The notes under the pieces: generated by a model
What the model was told of the DNA's origin: nothing
What the model saw: the letters and a program-made list of their open reading frames with translations, nothing else
Database searches by the model: none
Program-made: the position numbers and the translations under genes
Shown here: piece by piece, positions 8,866 to 16,966 of the stretch
How the letters are laid out: the number at the start of each line of letters is the position of its first letter
Numbering within the stretch: position 1 is the first letter of the stretch
Assembly: GCA_017307275.1 (NCBI GenBank)
Contig: JAFKFK010000008.1
Span: forward strand, 124,001-188,000
Direction: 5' to 3'
DNA from: Alphaproteobacteria bacterium
Lineage (GTDB): Bacteria; Pseudomonadota; Alphaproteobacteria; Reyranellales; Reyranellaceae
DNA length: 64,000 nucleotides

Positions 8866-9317
8866 AGCGCCTTCTCGTAGAACACCGACCACTTCGAGTC
8901 GGGATAGTCGAGCACCGGTCCGCAGCGCGTGAAGCCGGCCCGCTCGTAGACGGCCCAGGCGGCGGGATGCTGGTCGCCTGTTTCCAGCACCAGGCGCTTC
9001 AAGCCTTCCTCGCGTGCCATCGTCTCGATGCGGGCCACGATCTCCGCACCGATCCGGCGGCCGCGATGCGACGGCCGCGTGTACATGCGCTTGACCTCGC
9101 CGATGCCGTCCTGGTGTCGCTTCAGCGCCCCGCAACCGACGGCGTTGCCGCCGTCGCGGGCGATGAAAACCGTCGTCGCCGGCTCCGCCATCTGCTCCAC
9201 GGTCATGTGGAACACGAATTCCGGCGGCGTCAGCTCCAGCAGGGTGGCGTTCAACGCGGCGACGAGGTCGCGAACGTCATCCTGCAGAGGGCTTTCGACG
9301 GCGACGGCAATGCTCAT
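8862..9317 (-). CDS. GNAT family N-acetyltransferase
   Basis: The 151-residue protein has the acetyl-CoA pyrophosphate loop RPSHRGRRIGAEIVARI (Q/R-x-x-G-x-G/A) preceded by the beta4 strand GIGEVKRMYTR, and a late LVLETGDQHPAAWAVYERAGF motif. It would acetylate a small amine or a protein N-terminus or lysine. It is the last gene of the imine reductase/alcohol dehydrogenase operon, overlapping the dehydrogenase stop by 4 bp (ATGA). Co-transcription with amine-forming enzymes makes an amine acceptor plausible (inference). Confidence 0.87.
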   Translation of the reverse strand: MSIAVAVESPLQDDVRDLVAALNATLLELTPPEFVFHMTVEQMAEPATTVFIARDGGNAVGCGALKRHQDGIGEVKRMYTRPSHRGRRIGAEIVARIETMAREEGLKRLVLETGDQHPAAWAVYERAGFTRCGPVLDYPDSKWSVFYEKAL

Positions 9318-10444
9318 CCGTGCGGCACCAGCACCTGGCGCACCGTCGCCACGTCCTGCAGGCGGTCGAAGCCTTCATTGAGCTGATCGAAGCCGATGCG
9401 CTGGCTGACCATGCGGTCCACCGGCAGCTTGCCCTGCTGGTAGAGCGCAATGAAACGCGGGATGTCGCGCACCGGCACGCAGCTTCCCATGTAGGAGCCC
9501 TTGATGGTCTTCTCCTCGCTGACCAGCATGCTCTGCTTGAAGGAGAAGTCGGCCGCGATGGGTGACAGGCCCGCCGTCACCGTCGTGCCGCCCCAGCGCG
9601 TCACGAGATAGGCCGTCTCCATCGCCTTGATCGTGCCGGCGAGATCGAAGGCATAGTCGACGCCGCCATTGGTGAGGTCGCGCACCTGCTGCACGTGATC
9701 GGCGTCCTTGGCGTTCACCGTGTCGGTAGCGCCGAGCTGCCGCGCCAGGCCGAGCTTGTCGTCGGACAGGTCGATGGCGACGATCCGACCGGCGCCTGCA
9801 AGCACTGCCCCCATCAGACCGCTCAAGCCCACGCCGCCCAGACCGACGATGGCGACCGTGCTGCCGGGCTGGATCTGCGCGGTGTTGATCACCGCGCCGA
9901 CGCCGGTCACGACAGCGCACCCGAAGAGCGCCGCCACGTCGAGCGGCAGGCTCTTGTCGATCACCACGACCGATCCGCGATCGACCACGGCATATTCGGC
10001 GTAGCAAGAGACGCCGGAATGATGGTGCACCGGCTTGCCGTCATGGTGCAGGCGGTGATGGCCGGAGAGGAGCTGACCCGCCGCGCGCGGGCTGATCGAG
10101 CGCTCGCAGATATAGGGCCGCCCTTCAAGGCAGCGCCGGCAGCGGCCGCAGCTCACGTTGAAGGTGAAGCAGACGTGGTCGCCCTTCTTGACGTCGTGCA
10201 CGCCCGAACCGACCTCGACGATCTCGCCCGAGCCTTCATGGCCCAGCACGATCGGCACCGGCCGCGGCCGGTCGCCGTTGATTAACGACAGGTCGGAATG
10301 GCAGAGCCCGCCGCCGCCGACCTTGACCAGAACCTCGCCCTCGCCGGGCGGATCGAGATCGACCTCCAGGACATGAATGGGCTTGCTCTTGGCGAAGGGC
10401 CGCGGCGCACCGCAGACCGTGAGGACACCGGCTTTCATCTTCAT
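9314..10444 (-). CDS. Zinc-dependent alcohol dehydrogenase (MDR superfamily)
   Basis: The 376-residue protein has the catalytic zinc ligands C and H in GLCHSD and GHEGSGEIVEVG, and structural zinc cysteines in CGRCRRCLEGRPYIC (C-x2-C-x2-C-x7-C). The NAD-binding fold carries GLGGVGLSG, and ATDTVNAKDAD follows. The N-terminus APRPFAKSKPIHVLEVDLDPPGEGEVLVKVGGGGLCHSD resembles the class III/aryl-alcohol group. It oxidises an alcohol or reduces an aldehyde with NAD(P). GGGAGAA lies at a good distance from the ATG at 10444; a second Met two codons later is an alternative. The gap to the upstream SDR is 54 bp. Confidence 0.9.
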   Translation of the reverse strand: MKMKAGVLTVCGAPRPFAKSKPIHVLEVDLDPPGEGEVLVKVGGGGLCHSDLSLINGDRPRPVPIVLGHEGSGEIVEVGSGVHDVKKGDHVCFTFNVSCGRCRRCLEGRPYICERSISPRAAGQLLSGHHRLHHDGKPVHHHSGVSCYAEYAVVDRGSVVVIDKSLPLDVAALFGCAVVTGVGAVINTAQIQPGSTVAIVGLGGVGLSGLMGAVLAGAGRIVAIDLSDDKLGLARQLGATDTVNAKDADHVQQVRDLTNGGVDYAFDLAGTIKAMETAYLVTRWGGTTVTAGLSPIAADFSFKQSMLVSEEKTIKGSYMGSCVPVRDIPRFIALYQQGKLPVDRMVSQRIGFDQLNEGFDRLQDVATVRQVLVPHG

Positions 10445-10498
10445 GAGGTTTCTCCCGGGACAGGTTTCGATCGTTGACGCCGTGCGTTTCGCGCGGCG

Positions 10499-11245
10499 CT
10501 AGGCAATTCCTCCGTCGACCCGGACCAGCGATCCGGTGGTGAAGCTCGACTTGCTCGACGCGAGGTAGAGCGCCGCGGTGACGATCTCTTCCGGCAGGCC
10601 GCTCCGCTTGAGGGCGGCCGTCGGATTGAGCTTATGCTCCTCGCTCCATGCCTTGGAAACATCGGTGAGGAAGCGGCCGGGCGAAATGGTGTTCACGCGC
10701 ACTTTCGGCCCGTATTCGAAGGCGAAGGCTTCGGTGATGGCATTGAGCGCCGCCTTGGCGCCGGCATAGGGCGCAATCTGCGGCCGCGGCCGGAGAGCGC
10801 CGGCGCTCGAAATGTTGATGATCGAGCCGCCCTCGCCCGCCGCCATGCGACTGCCGATCAGCGACATCAAGCGGAACGGCCCCTTGAAGTTCAGCGAGAT
10901 GATGCGGTCGAAAAGCTGCTCCGGTGTTTCCAGCGACGACGGCGCCAACGGCGAGGAACCCGCGTTGTTCACCAGAATGTCGACCTTGCCAAAGGCGGTA
11001 TAGGCCGCATCGGCCAACCCTTCGAGCTCCTGCCAGTTGGCGACGTTGCAGGCATAGGTTGCCGCCTTGCGGCCCATGGCGCGCACTTCGGCCGCGACCT
11101 TCTCGCAGGTTTCGAGCTTGCGGCTGGTGATGAAGACATCGGCGCCATGCTGGGCGAAGGCCTTCACCATCTGATAGCCGAGACCGCGGCTGCCGCCGGT
11201 GACGAGGGCAACCTTGCCCGTGAGATCGAAATAAGGGGTGCTCAT
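10499..11245 (-). CDS. SDR family oxidoreductase
   Basis: The start was set at ATG 11245 (MSTPYFDLTGKVALVTGG), because family proteins begin just before the Rossmann strand; an upstream ATG at 11290 would add a non-homologous tail. The 248-residue classical SDR has the cofactor motif TGGSRGLG, NNAGSS, catalytic Ser in NISSAG and Tyr-x3-Lys (APYAGAKAA). Residues SRKLETCEKV after the second strand favour NADP. It resembles gluconate-5-dehydrogenase/3-oxoacyl-ACP-reductase-like SDRs. Substrate unknown. It lies between the imine reductase and the alcohol dehydrogenase on one strand. Confidence 0.88.
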   Translation of the reverse strand: MSTPYFDLTGKVALVTGGSRGLGYQMVKAFAQHGADVFITSRKLETCEKVAAEVRAMGRKAATYACNVANWQELEGLADAAYTAFGKVDILVNNAGSSPLAPSSLETPEQLFDRIISLNFKGPFRLMSLIGSRMAAGEGGSIINISSAGALRPRPQIAPYAGAKAALNAITEAFAFEYGPKVRVNTISPGRFLTDVSKAWSEEHKLNPTAALKRSGLPEEIVTAALYLASSKSSFTTGSLVRVDGGIA

Positions 11246-11309
11246 GGCCGGCAGCATATCGGACCTTGGCCGCGGAGGCCCATATGCCACCGCGCCTTTG
11301 ATCCGCGGT

Positions 11310-11336
11310 CCGAAACGACTGGCTAGCTGGTTTCGG
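11310..11336. repeat. Inverted repeat in the IRED-SDR intergenic gap
   Basis: CCGAAAC (11310-11316) and GTTTCGG (11330-11336) form perfect 7-bp arms around a 13-base spacer. The site is in the 118-bp gap between the imine reductase stop and the next SDR start, the largest gap in this minus operon. It could be an internal operator, an mRNA hairpin or a weak terminator; no U-tract follows on either strand. Confidence 0.4.
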
Positions 11337-11363
11337 CCGAATGGGTGATCTGCCTGCCGGTGG

Positions 11364-12239
11364 CTATTCGGTTGCTCCTCTTGAGCGCAATACCTTGATC
11401 ATGGCCGCGAGCTTCTCCTCGCCCAGACCGGCGGCCATGGCGCGGCGGAACAGACCGTCGGCAAAGGTCGGGAACTCCGACCCGATGCCGGCTTCGTGCG
11501 CCTGGCGCAGGAAAAGCGTGCCCGAGCCGGCACAGATCTCCATCGAGCTCTCGGGGTTGCCATAGTCTTCAGCCGCGATCGCCTTGCCCTGGCTGCGGAT
11601 CATCTCGCCGATCACCGGCGAGATCCGGCCCATCATGTCGCCGAAAGTCTCGACGCTCAGACCCTCGGCTTCGCAGACGCGCACGCCGTGGAAGAAGCCG
11701 AACATCGCGCCGAACATGCAGGAGAGGGCCGCAATGTCCCAGGCCGCCGCGGCCCCCGGCTCGGCGCCGCGATACATCAAGCCGCCACCCATTGCCTTCA
11801 ATACCGGCTCGGCCTTCCGGTAGGCGCTTTCGGCGCCGGACAGGAAGATCGGCGTGTCTGGGCGGCCGATCTGGCTCGGCGTGGCAAGCAGCGCACCGTC
11901 GAGATAATCGGCACCATGTGCCTTCGCCCAACGCTCGCCGTCGCGGGCGTCGAGCGGGCTGCCAGTGCTGAGTTGCACCAGCACCTTGCCCGCCAGCAGA
12001 CCGCCGGCCTCCTCAAGGATCGAGTGCGACGCCTCGTAGTCGAGCACGCAGACGACGATCACTGGGCTTGCTGCCACTGCTTGCTGCACATCGCTTGCCT
12101 GCACTGCACCGCGCTCGACCAGAGGCTTGGCGCGTTCAGCCGACCGGTTCCAAACCGTCACTCGATGGCCTGCCATTAGAAGCGACTGGGTCAAGGCAGC
12201 GCCCATGGCACCCAATCCGATTACGGTCACATCACTCAT
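11364..12239 (-). CDS. Imine reductase-like NAD(P)-dependent oxidoreductase
   Basis: The 291-residue protein has the N-terminal Rossmann motif GLGAMG and VWNRSAERAKPL, then CVLDYEASHSILEE, and an all-alpha C-terminal domain. In beta-hydroxyacid dehydrogenases the fold's catalytic Lys sits after GxxGxGxxxK. Here the corresponding stretch, GAEPGAAAAWDIAAL, has Asp168, as in R-type imine reductases. The VWNR and LDY blocks are also imine-reductase-like. It would reduce cyclic or acyclic imines to amines with NADPH. It is followed by an SDR, alcohol dehydrogenase and GNAT, and preceded by another SDR 12 bp away. A 3-hydroxyisobutyrate-dehydrogenase-like activity is unlikely given the missing Lys. 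Confidence 0.85.
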   Translation of the reverse strand: MSDVTVIGLGAMGAALTQSLLMAGHRVTVWNRSAERAKPLVERGAVQASDVQQAVAASPVIVVCVLDYEASHSILEEAGGLLAGKVLVQLSTGSPLDARDGERWAKAHGADYLDGALLATPSQIGRPDTPIFLSGAESAYRKAEPVLKAMGGGLMYRGAEPGAAAAWDIAALSCMFGAMFGFFHGVRVCEAEGLSVETFGDMMGRISPVIGEMIRSQGKAIAAEDYGNPESSMEICAGSGTLFLRQAHEAGIGSEFPTFADGLFRRAMAAGLGEEKLAAMIKVLRSRGATE

Positions 12240-12251
12240 GGTCCGCTCCGC

Positions 12252-13019
12252 TTAGCCATTGCCCAGGATCGACAGGCGCTGGTTCAAGCCACCGTCGACC
12301 ACGATTTCCGAACCGGTCGTGAAGGTGGCGTCGAAGGCGAGATACAGAACGGCTTTGGCCACCTCCTCCACCGTGCCGTGGCGACCCATCGGGGTGACGG
12401 CGTCACCAATCCTACGGAAAGCGGCCTGTTCCTCCGCGGTCGCCTCGACCACGCCCATGGTCGGCGTGTCGATGAAGCCCGGACTGACCGAGTTCACCCG
12501 GATGCGGCGCGGCAGCAATTCCGCTGCCATCACCTGCGCAAAGGAACTGACGGCCGCCTTGGCCCCGGCATAGACGCTCATGCCCGCCGCGCCCGAGTCG
12601 TTGGCGACCGACGTGGTGAAAACGATCGAACCGCCATCGCGCATCAACGGCAGCAGGCGCTGCACGGTGAAAAACGCGCCTTTCGTATTGATGCCGAAAG
12701 TCCGATCGTAAACTTCCTCGCTCACTTCGGCGACGGGATCGAGTCGCGAGTAGCCCGCGTTGACGAACAGGAAATCGATATGGCCGATCCCGTCGGCGAC
12801 CCGCAGCGCCAGCGCCGCAATATCCCCCATGTCCGCGATATCGGAAGAAACGACCTCGGCTTTCTTGCCAAGTTCGCGCCGCGCTGCCTCGACGTTGTAC
12901 ACGTTGCGGCCGGTCACCACGACCTCGGCCCCCTCCGCGATCAGCGCGTCGACAACCGCGCGCCCCATGCCGTGCGTGCCACCGATCACCACGGCTTTCT
13001 TTCCTTGATACTTGCCCAT
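12252..13019 (-). CDS. SDR family oxidoreductase
   Basis: Start at ATG 13019 ([19 protein letters not shown]), with GGAG 10 bases upstream; a longer in-frame start at 13070 would run into the divergent promoter. The 255-residue classical SDR has cofactor motif [27 protein letters not shown], catalytic Ser in TTSVAND and Tyr-x3-Lys in [12 protein letters not shown] after beta2 favours NADP. It is the first gene of the minus operon and lies divergent from the HxlR regulator, so it is the most likely regulated target. Confidence 0.9.
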   Translation of the reverse strand: MGKYQGKKAVVIGGTHGMGRAVVDALIAEGAEVVVTGRNVYNVEAARRELGKKAEVVSSDIADMGDIAALALRVADGIGHIDFLFVNAGYSRLDPVAEVSEEVYDRTFGINTKGAFFTVQRLLPLMRDGGSIVFTTSVANDSGAAGMSVYAGAKAAVSSFAQVMAAELLPRRIRVNSVSPGFIDTPTMGVVEATAEEQAAFRRIGDAVTPMGRHGTVEEVAKAVLYLAFDATFTTGSEIVVDGGLNQRLSILGNG

Positions 13020-13063
13020 CTTACTCAAGCTCCATTTCACTCGTGGGCAGAAATGGGCTTCAC

Positions 13064-13102
13064 TTGACATGGGACAAGTACTGACAAAATTATCAGGTAC
13101 TT
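13064..13102. promoter_or_regulatory. Divergent promoter region with palindromic HxlR operator candidate
   Basis: A TTGACA hexamer (13064-13069) is followed after 18 bases by AATTAT (13088-13093), a plausible plus-strand promoter for the HxlR gene. Overlapping it is the imperfect palindrome 13076-13102, with arms AAGTAC.TGA and TCA.GTACTT around AT-rich DNA. HxlR proteins commonly bind such dyads between themselves and a divergent oxidoreductase. Binding here would block the regulator's own promoter and possibly the SDR-IRED operon. Confidence 0.55.
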
Positions 13103-13128
13103 ACCTTTTGGTTTGTAAGGAGCAGACG

Positions 13129-13461
13129 ATGGCGAAGCCCGAGAGCTGCGGCCTGGGGCCGGCCTTCCAGGTCATCGGCGGCAAGTGGAAGGCGCTGCTC
13201 CTGTGGCGTGTGCACCAGGAGCCGCGCCGCTTCGGCGAACTGAAGCGGCTGATCCCGGAGATCAGCGAGAAGATGCTGATCCAGACCCTGCGCGAGATGG
13301 AAGCCGACGGGCTGGTCCATCGCGAGGTCTTCCATCAGGTCCCGCCCCGGGTGGAGTATTCGGCGACCCGTCTCGGCGCATCGCTGGACGAGGCGCTGGT
13401 ACCGCTCGCCAACTGGGGTACGAAGTATGCCAAGAGGCTGGAGGCCACGCAGGAGCGCTGA
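13129..13461 (+). CDS. HxlR family transcriptional regulator
   Basis: Start at ATG 13129, with AAGGAG 7 bases upstream; the longer frame from 13012 crosses the divergent promoter. The 110-residue winged-helix protein has the HxlR/DUF24 pattern: PAFQVIGGKWKALLLWRV, RRFGELKRLIPEISEKMLIQTLREMEADGLVHRE (recognition helix), PRVEYSATRLGASL. Family members often sense quinones or aldehydes through a conserved N-terminal Cys; here Cys6 (KPESCGLGP) occupies that place. It probably controls itself and the divergent SDR-IRED-ADH-GNAT operon. Confidence 0.9.
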   Translation: MAKPESCGLGPAFQVIGGKWKALLLWRVHQEPRRFGELKRLIPEISEKMLIQTLREMEADGLVHREVFHQVPPRVEYSATRLGASLDEALVPLANWGTKYAKRLEATQER

Positions 13462-13462
13462 C

Positions 13463-13486
13463 ACATGCCGGCTGACACTGGCATGT
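13463..13486 (+). terminator. Putative terminator hairpin after the HxlR gene
   Basis: ACATGCC (13463-13469) pairs with GGCATGT (13480-13486) around a 10-base loop, immediately after the regulator's stop codon. There is no run of T afterwards (CACTTGCTT follows), so termination may be partial. It separates the HxlR gene from the transglutaminase operon. Confidence 0.45.
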
Positions 13487-13527
13487 CACTTGCTTAGGCT
13501 AGAGTGAGGGGAGATCGAGCGGTCGTC

Positions 13528-16500
13528 ATGAGCATCCACGTCGCGCTGCATCATCGTACGACCTACCGATATGATCGGCCGGTCGCCCTGGGACCTCAGA
13601 TCGTGCGCCTCAGGCCCGCGCCGCACAGCCGCACACCTGTCCTTTCCTATTCGCTCAAGGTCACGCCGGCCCAGCATTTCATCAACTGGCAGCAGGATCC
13701 GCAGGGCAATCACCTGGCCCGCCTGGTCTTCCCGGAGAAGACCGATCAGTTCGAGGTGACCGTCGATCTGGTCGCCGACATGTCGGTGAACAACCCGTTC
13801 GACTTCTTCCTGGTCCCCGAGGCCGAGCAGTGGCCTTTCGCCTACGACGCCTCGCTGGCGGAAGAGATCGCCCCCTTTCGCAAGCTCGAACCGCCGGGAC
13901 CGCTGCTGAAGGCCTGGCTCGCCAAGGTCGACCGCAGCCCGCAGCGGACCGTCGACTTCATTGTCGGCCTGAACGCGCGGCTGCAACGGGAGATTGGCTA
14001 TATCGTGCGCCTGGAGCCGGGCGTGCAGACCTGCGAGGAGACGCTCGGCCTCGCCAAGGGTTCGTGCCGCGATACCGGCTGGCTGCTGGTCACCATTCTG
14101 AGGCACCTGGGTTTCGCTGCGCGCTTCGCCTCGGGCTATCTGATCCAGCTCATGCCTGACGAGAAGCCGCTGGACGGCCCTGAAGGGCCGACCCACGACT
14201 TCACCGATCTCCACGCCTGGTGCGAAGTCTATCTGCCGGGCGCCGGCTGGATCGGCCTCGACCCGACGTCGGGCCTGCTGACGGGCGAAGGCCATATTCC
14301 GCTCGCCTGCACCCCCGAACCTTCCAGCGCAGCCCCTGTCGAGGGGCTGGTCGAGAAGGCCGAAGTCCAGTTCGAGCACGAGATGTCGGTCGCGCGCGTA
14401 CGCGAGACACCGCGCACCACCAAGCCTTACAGCGACGCGCAGTGGGCGAGCCTGCTCGAAGTCGGCGAGGCCATCGAACACGATATCGGCCGGCACGATG
14501 TGCGGCTCACCATGGGTGGCGAACCGACCTTCGTGTCGATCGACGACATGGACGGCGCCGAATGGAACACACTGGCGCTGGGGCCGGAAAAGAGGCGCCT
14601 GGCCGGCGTATTGTTCCGCAAGCTGGCGGACCGCTTTGCCCGGGGACCGCTGCTGCACTTCGGCCAGGGCAAATGGTATCCCGGCGAGCAGTTGCCGCGC
14701 TGGGCGTTGAACTGCCATTGGCGCAAGGACGGTCAGCCGATCTGGCGCAATCCGCAGCTCTATGCGCAGGAATCGAAGCCGACGAACGTCACGGCTGAAA
14801 CGGCGCATCGCTTTGCTCTTGCCTTCACGCAACGCCTGCAACTCGATCCCGGCTATCTGTTTCCCGCCTTCGAGGACACCTGGTACTACCTGTGGCGCGA
14901 ACGGCGGCTGCCCAGCAACGTCACGGTCGATGAATCGAAAGTGAAGGATCCGCTGGAGCGTGAGCGGCTTTCCCGCATCTTCGAGAAGGGCCTCGAATCG
15001 ACGGTCGGCTATGTGCTGCCGGTCGCGCGCGAGCACGGCAAGGCACAGAACGGACATAGCGGACGCTGGAAAAGCGGACCGTGGTTCCTGCGCTCGGAGA
15101 AGTGCTACCTCATCCCCGGCGATTCACCGGTTGGCTTCCGATTGCCCTTGGATTCTTTGCCCTGGGCAGCGCCTGCGGATGCGGGCTTCATCGTCGAACC
15201 CGACCCGATGGCGCCGCATCCCGACCTGCCGCCGCTGGACGCCTTCCGGCGTGCGCCCGTGCTACGCCGGCAGGAACGCAACGTTGCCCCCGATACCAAT
15301 GGCGATAGCGATCTCGCGCGCCGCGAAGCCTGGCAGCGCGCATTGGCGCCCGATCTCGCGTTGCAGCCCGGTGTTGGCTCATCGCCGTCCGGGATCGTAC
15401 GCACCGCCATGGTCTTCGAACCGCGCGACGGCCACCTCCATGTCTTCATGCCGCCGACCGAGCACACCGAGGACTATCTCGAACTCGTTGCAGCCATCGA
15501 GGATACGGCAGAGGAATTGCACCAGCCGGTCTTCCTCGAAGGCTATCCGCCGCCCGGCGGCGATTCGCGCCTGCAGAGCTTCAGCGTCACGCCCGATCCC
15601 GGCGTGATCGAGGTGAACATCCACCCCTCGACCAACTGGCGCGAACTCGTGCAGCGCACCGAGATCGTCTACGAGGAGGCGCGCACGACCCGGCTTGGCG
15701 CCCAGAAATTCATGATCGACGGCCGCCACACCGGCACCGGCGGCGGCAACCACTTCGTGCTCGGTGGGCCTTCTGCGCCGGACTCGCCGCTGCTGCGCCG
15801 GCCCGACCTGCTGAAGAGCCTGTTGGGCTACTGGCTCAACCACCCCTCGCTCTCCTATCTCTTCTCCGGCCTGTTCATCGGCCCGACGAGTCAGCACCCT
15901 CGGGTCGACGAGGCGCGCAACGATGCGCTGCACGAACTTGAGATCGCTTTCCGACAGATAGAGGCCGGCCGCCAGGCACCGCCCTGGCTGGTCGATCGTA
16001 TCTTCCGCAACCTGCTGGTCGATGCGACGGGCAATGCGCATCGCACCGAATTCTGCATCGACAAGCTCTTCACGCCTGATTCGGCCGCCGGCCGTCGCGG
16101 CCTGTTGGAGCTACGCGCCTTCGAGATGCCGCCGCACTGGCGCATGAGCGTGGCGCAGCAGGCGTTGCTGCGCGGCCTGGTCGCGAAGTTCTGGGATCGC
16201 CCCTACGAGCGGCCGCTCAGCCGCTGGGGCACACGCCTGCATGACGATTTCATGCTGCCGCACTTCGTCTGGCAGGATTTCACCGACGTGCTCTCCGACC
16301 TTGCCGAAGCCGGCTACCACTTCGCGCCGGACTGGTTCGCACCGCACTTCGAGTTCAGGTTCCCGCGCCTCGGCGAGATGGCCCAGCGCGGCATCGAGCT
16401 GGAGCTGCGCCATGCGCTCGAACCCTGGCATGTGCTGGGCGAGGAACCGGGTGGCGGCGGCACGGTGCGTTATGTCGATTCCTCGGTCGAACGGCTGCAG

Positions 16501-16899
16501 GTCAAGGTCACGGGGCTGAACGACCAGCGCCATGCCGTCGCCTGCAACGGCTGGCGCCTGCCGCTGCGTGCCACGGGAACCGCCGGAGAATATGTTGCCG
16601 GCGTGCGATATCGCGCCTGGCAGCCGGCCAATGCGCTGCATCCCACCATCGGCGTCCACGCGCCTCTCATCTTCGACATCCACGATGCCTGGAACGGCCG
16701 GTCGATCGGTGGCTGCACATACCACGTCGCCCATCCCGGCGGCCGCAACTACGACCGCGTGCCGGTCAATGCCAACGAGGCCGAAGCCCGTCGGCGTGCA
16801 CGTTTCTTCCCGATTGGTCACACCGGCGGTACCACGTCCGAGCCACGCCCGCTGCACAATCCGGAACATCCACTGACACTCGATTTGCGTCGCGCCTGA
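13528..16899 (+). CDS. Transglutaminase-like domain fused to DUF2126 (putative amidoligase)
   Basis: Start at ATG 13528 (MSIHVALHHRTTYRYDRPV), the usual start of the family; an in-frame GTG 24 bases upstream is possible. The 1123 residues comprise an N-terminal bacterial-transglutaminase beta domain (about 1-85), a papain-like transglutaminase core with Cys180 (GSCRDTG), His229 (LHAWCE) and Asp245 (GLDPTSG), then DUF2126, a predicted amidoligase-like region. The region carries GGEPTFVSIDDMD, GQGKWYPGEQLPRWAL, HTGTGGGNHFVLGG and RFPRLG. The family is nearly always next to ATP-grasp/alpha-E genes, as here. Predicted role: cleaving or transferring a peptide amide on a product made by the ATP-grasp ligase. 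The real substrate is not known. Confidence 0.9.
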   Translation: MSIHVALHHRTTYRYDRPVALGPQIVRLRPAPHSRTPVLSYSLKVTPAQHFINWQQDPQGNHLARLVFPEKTDQFEVTVDLVADMSVNNPFDFFLVPEAEQWPFAYDASLAEEIAPFRKLEPPGPLLKAWLAKVDRSPQRTVDFIVGLNARLQREIGYIVRLEPGVQTCEETLGLAKGSCRDTGWLLVTILRHLGFAARFASGYLIQLMPDEKPLDGPEGPTHDFTDLHAWCEVYLPGAGWIGLDPTSGLLTGEGHIPLACTPEPSSAAPVEGLVEKAEVQFEHEMSVARVRETPRTTKPYSDAQWASLLEVGEAIEHDIGRHDVRLTMGGEPTFVSIDDMDGAEWNTLALGPEKRRLAGVLFRKLADRFARGPLLHFGQGKWYPGEQLPRWALNCHWRKDGQPIWRNPQLYAQESKPTNVTAETAHRFALAFTQRLQLDPGYLFPAFEDTWYYLWRERRLPSNVTVDESKVKDPLERERLSRIFEKGLESTVGYVLPVAREHGKAQNGHSGRWKSGPWFLRSEKCYLIPGDSPVGFRLPLDSLPWAAPADAGFIVEPDPMAPHPDLPPLDAFRRAPVLRRQERNVAPDTNGDSDLARREAWQRALAPDLALQPGVGSSPSGIVRTAMVFEPRDGHLHVFMPPTEHTEDYLELVAAIEDTAEELHQPVFLEGYPPPGGDSRLQSFSVTPDPGVIEVNIHPSTNWRELVQRTEIVYEEARTTRLGAQKFMIDGRHTGTGGGNHFVLGGPSAPDSPLLRRPDLLKSLLGYWLNHPSLSYLFSGLFIGPTSQHPRVDEARNDALHELEIAFRQIEAGRQAPPWLVDRIFRNLLVDATGNAHRTEFCIDKLFTPDSAAGRRGLLELRAFEMPPHWRMSVAQQALLRGLVAKFWDRPYERPLSRWGTRLHDDFMLPHFVWQDFTDVLSDLAEAGYHFAPDWFAPHFEFRFPRLGEMAQRGIELELRHALEPWHVLGEEPGGGGTVRYVDSSVERLQVKVTGLNDQRHAVACNGWRLPLRATGTAGEYVAGVRYRAWQPANALHPTIGVHAPLIFDIHDAWNGRSIGGCTYHVAHPGGRNYDRVPVNANEAEARRRARFFPIGHTGGTTSEPRPLHNPEHPLTLDLRRA

Positions 16900-16966
16900 T
16901 GCGGTAGACCGCGCCGGCTCTCCGTGCGATTTTGGCTATTCTCGTCGATCTTCCTTTCGCGGACCC

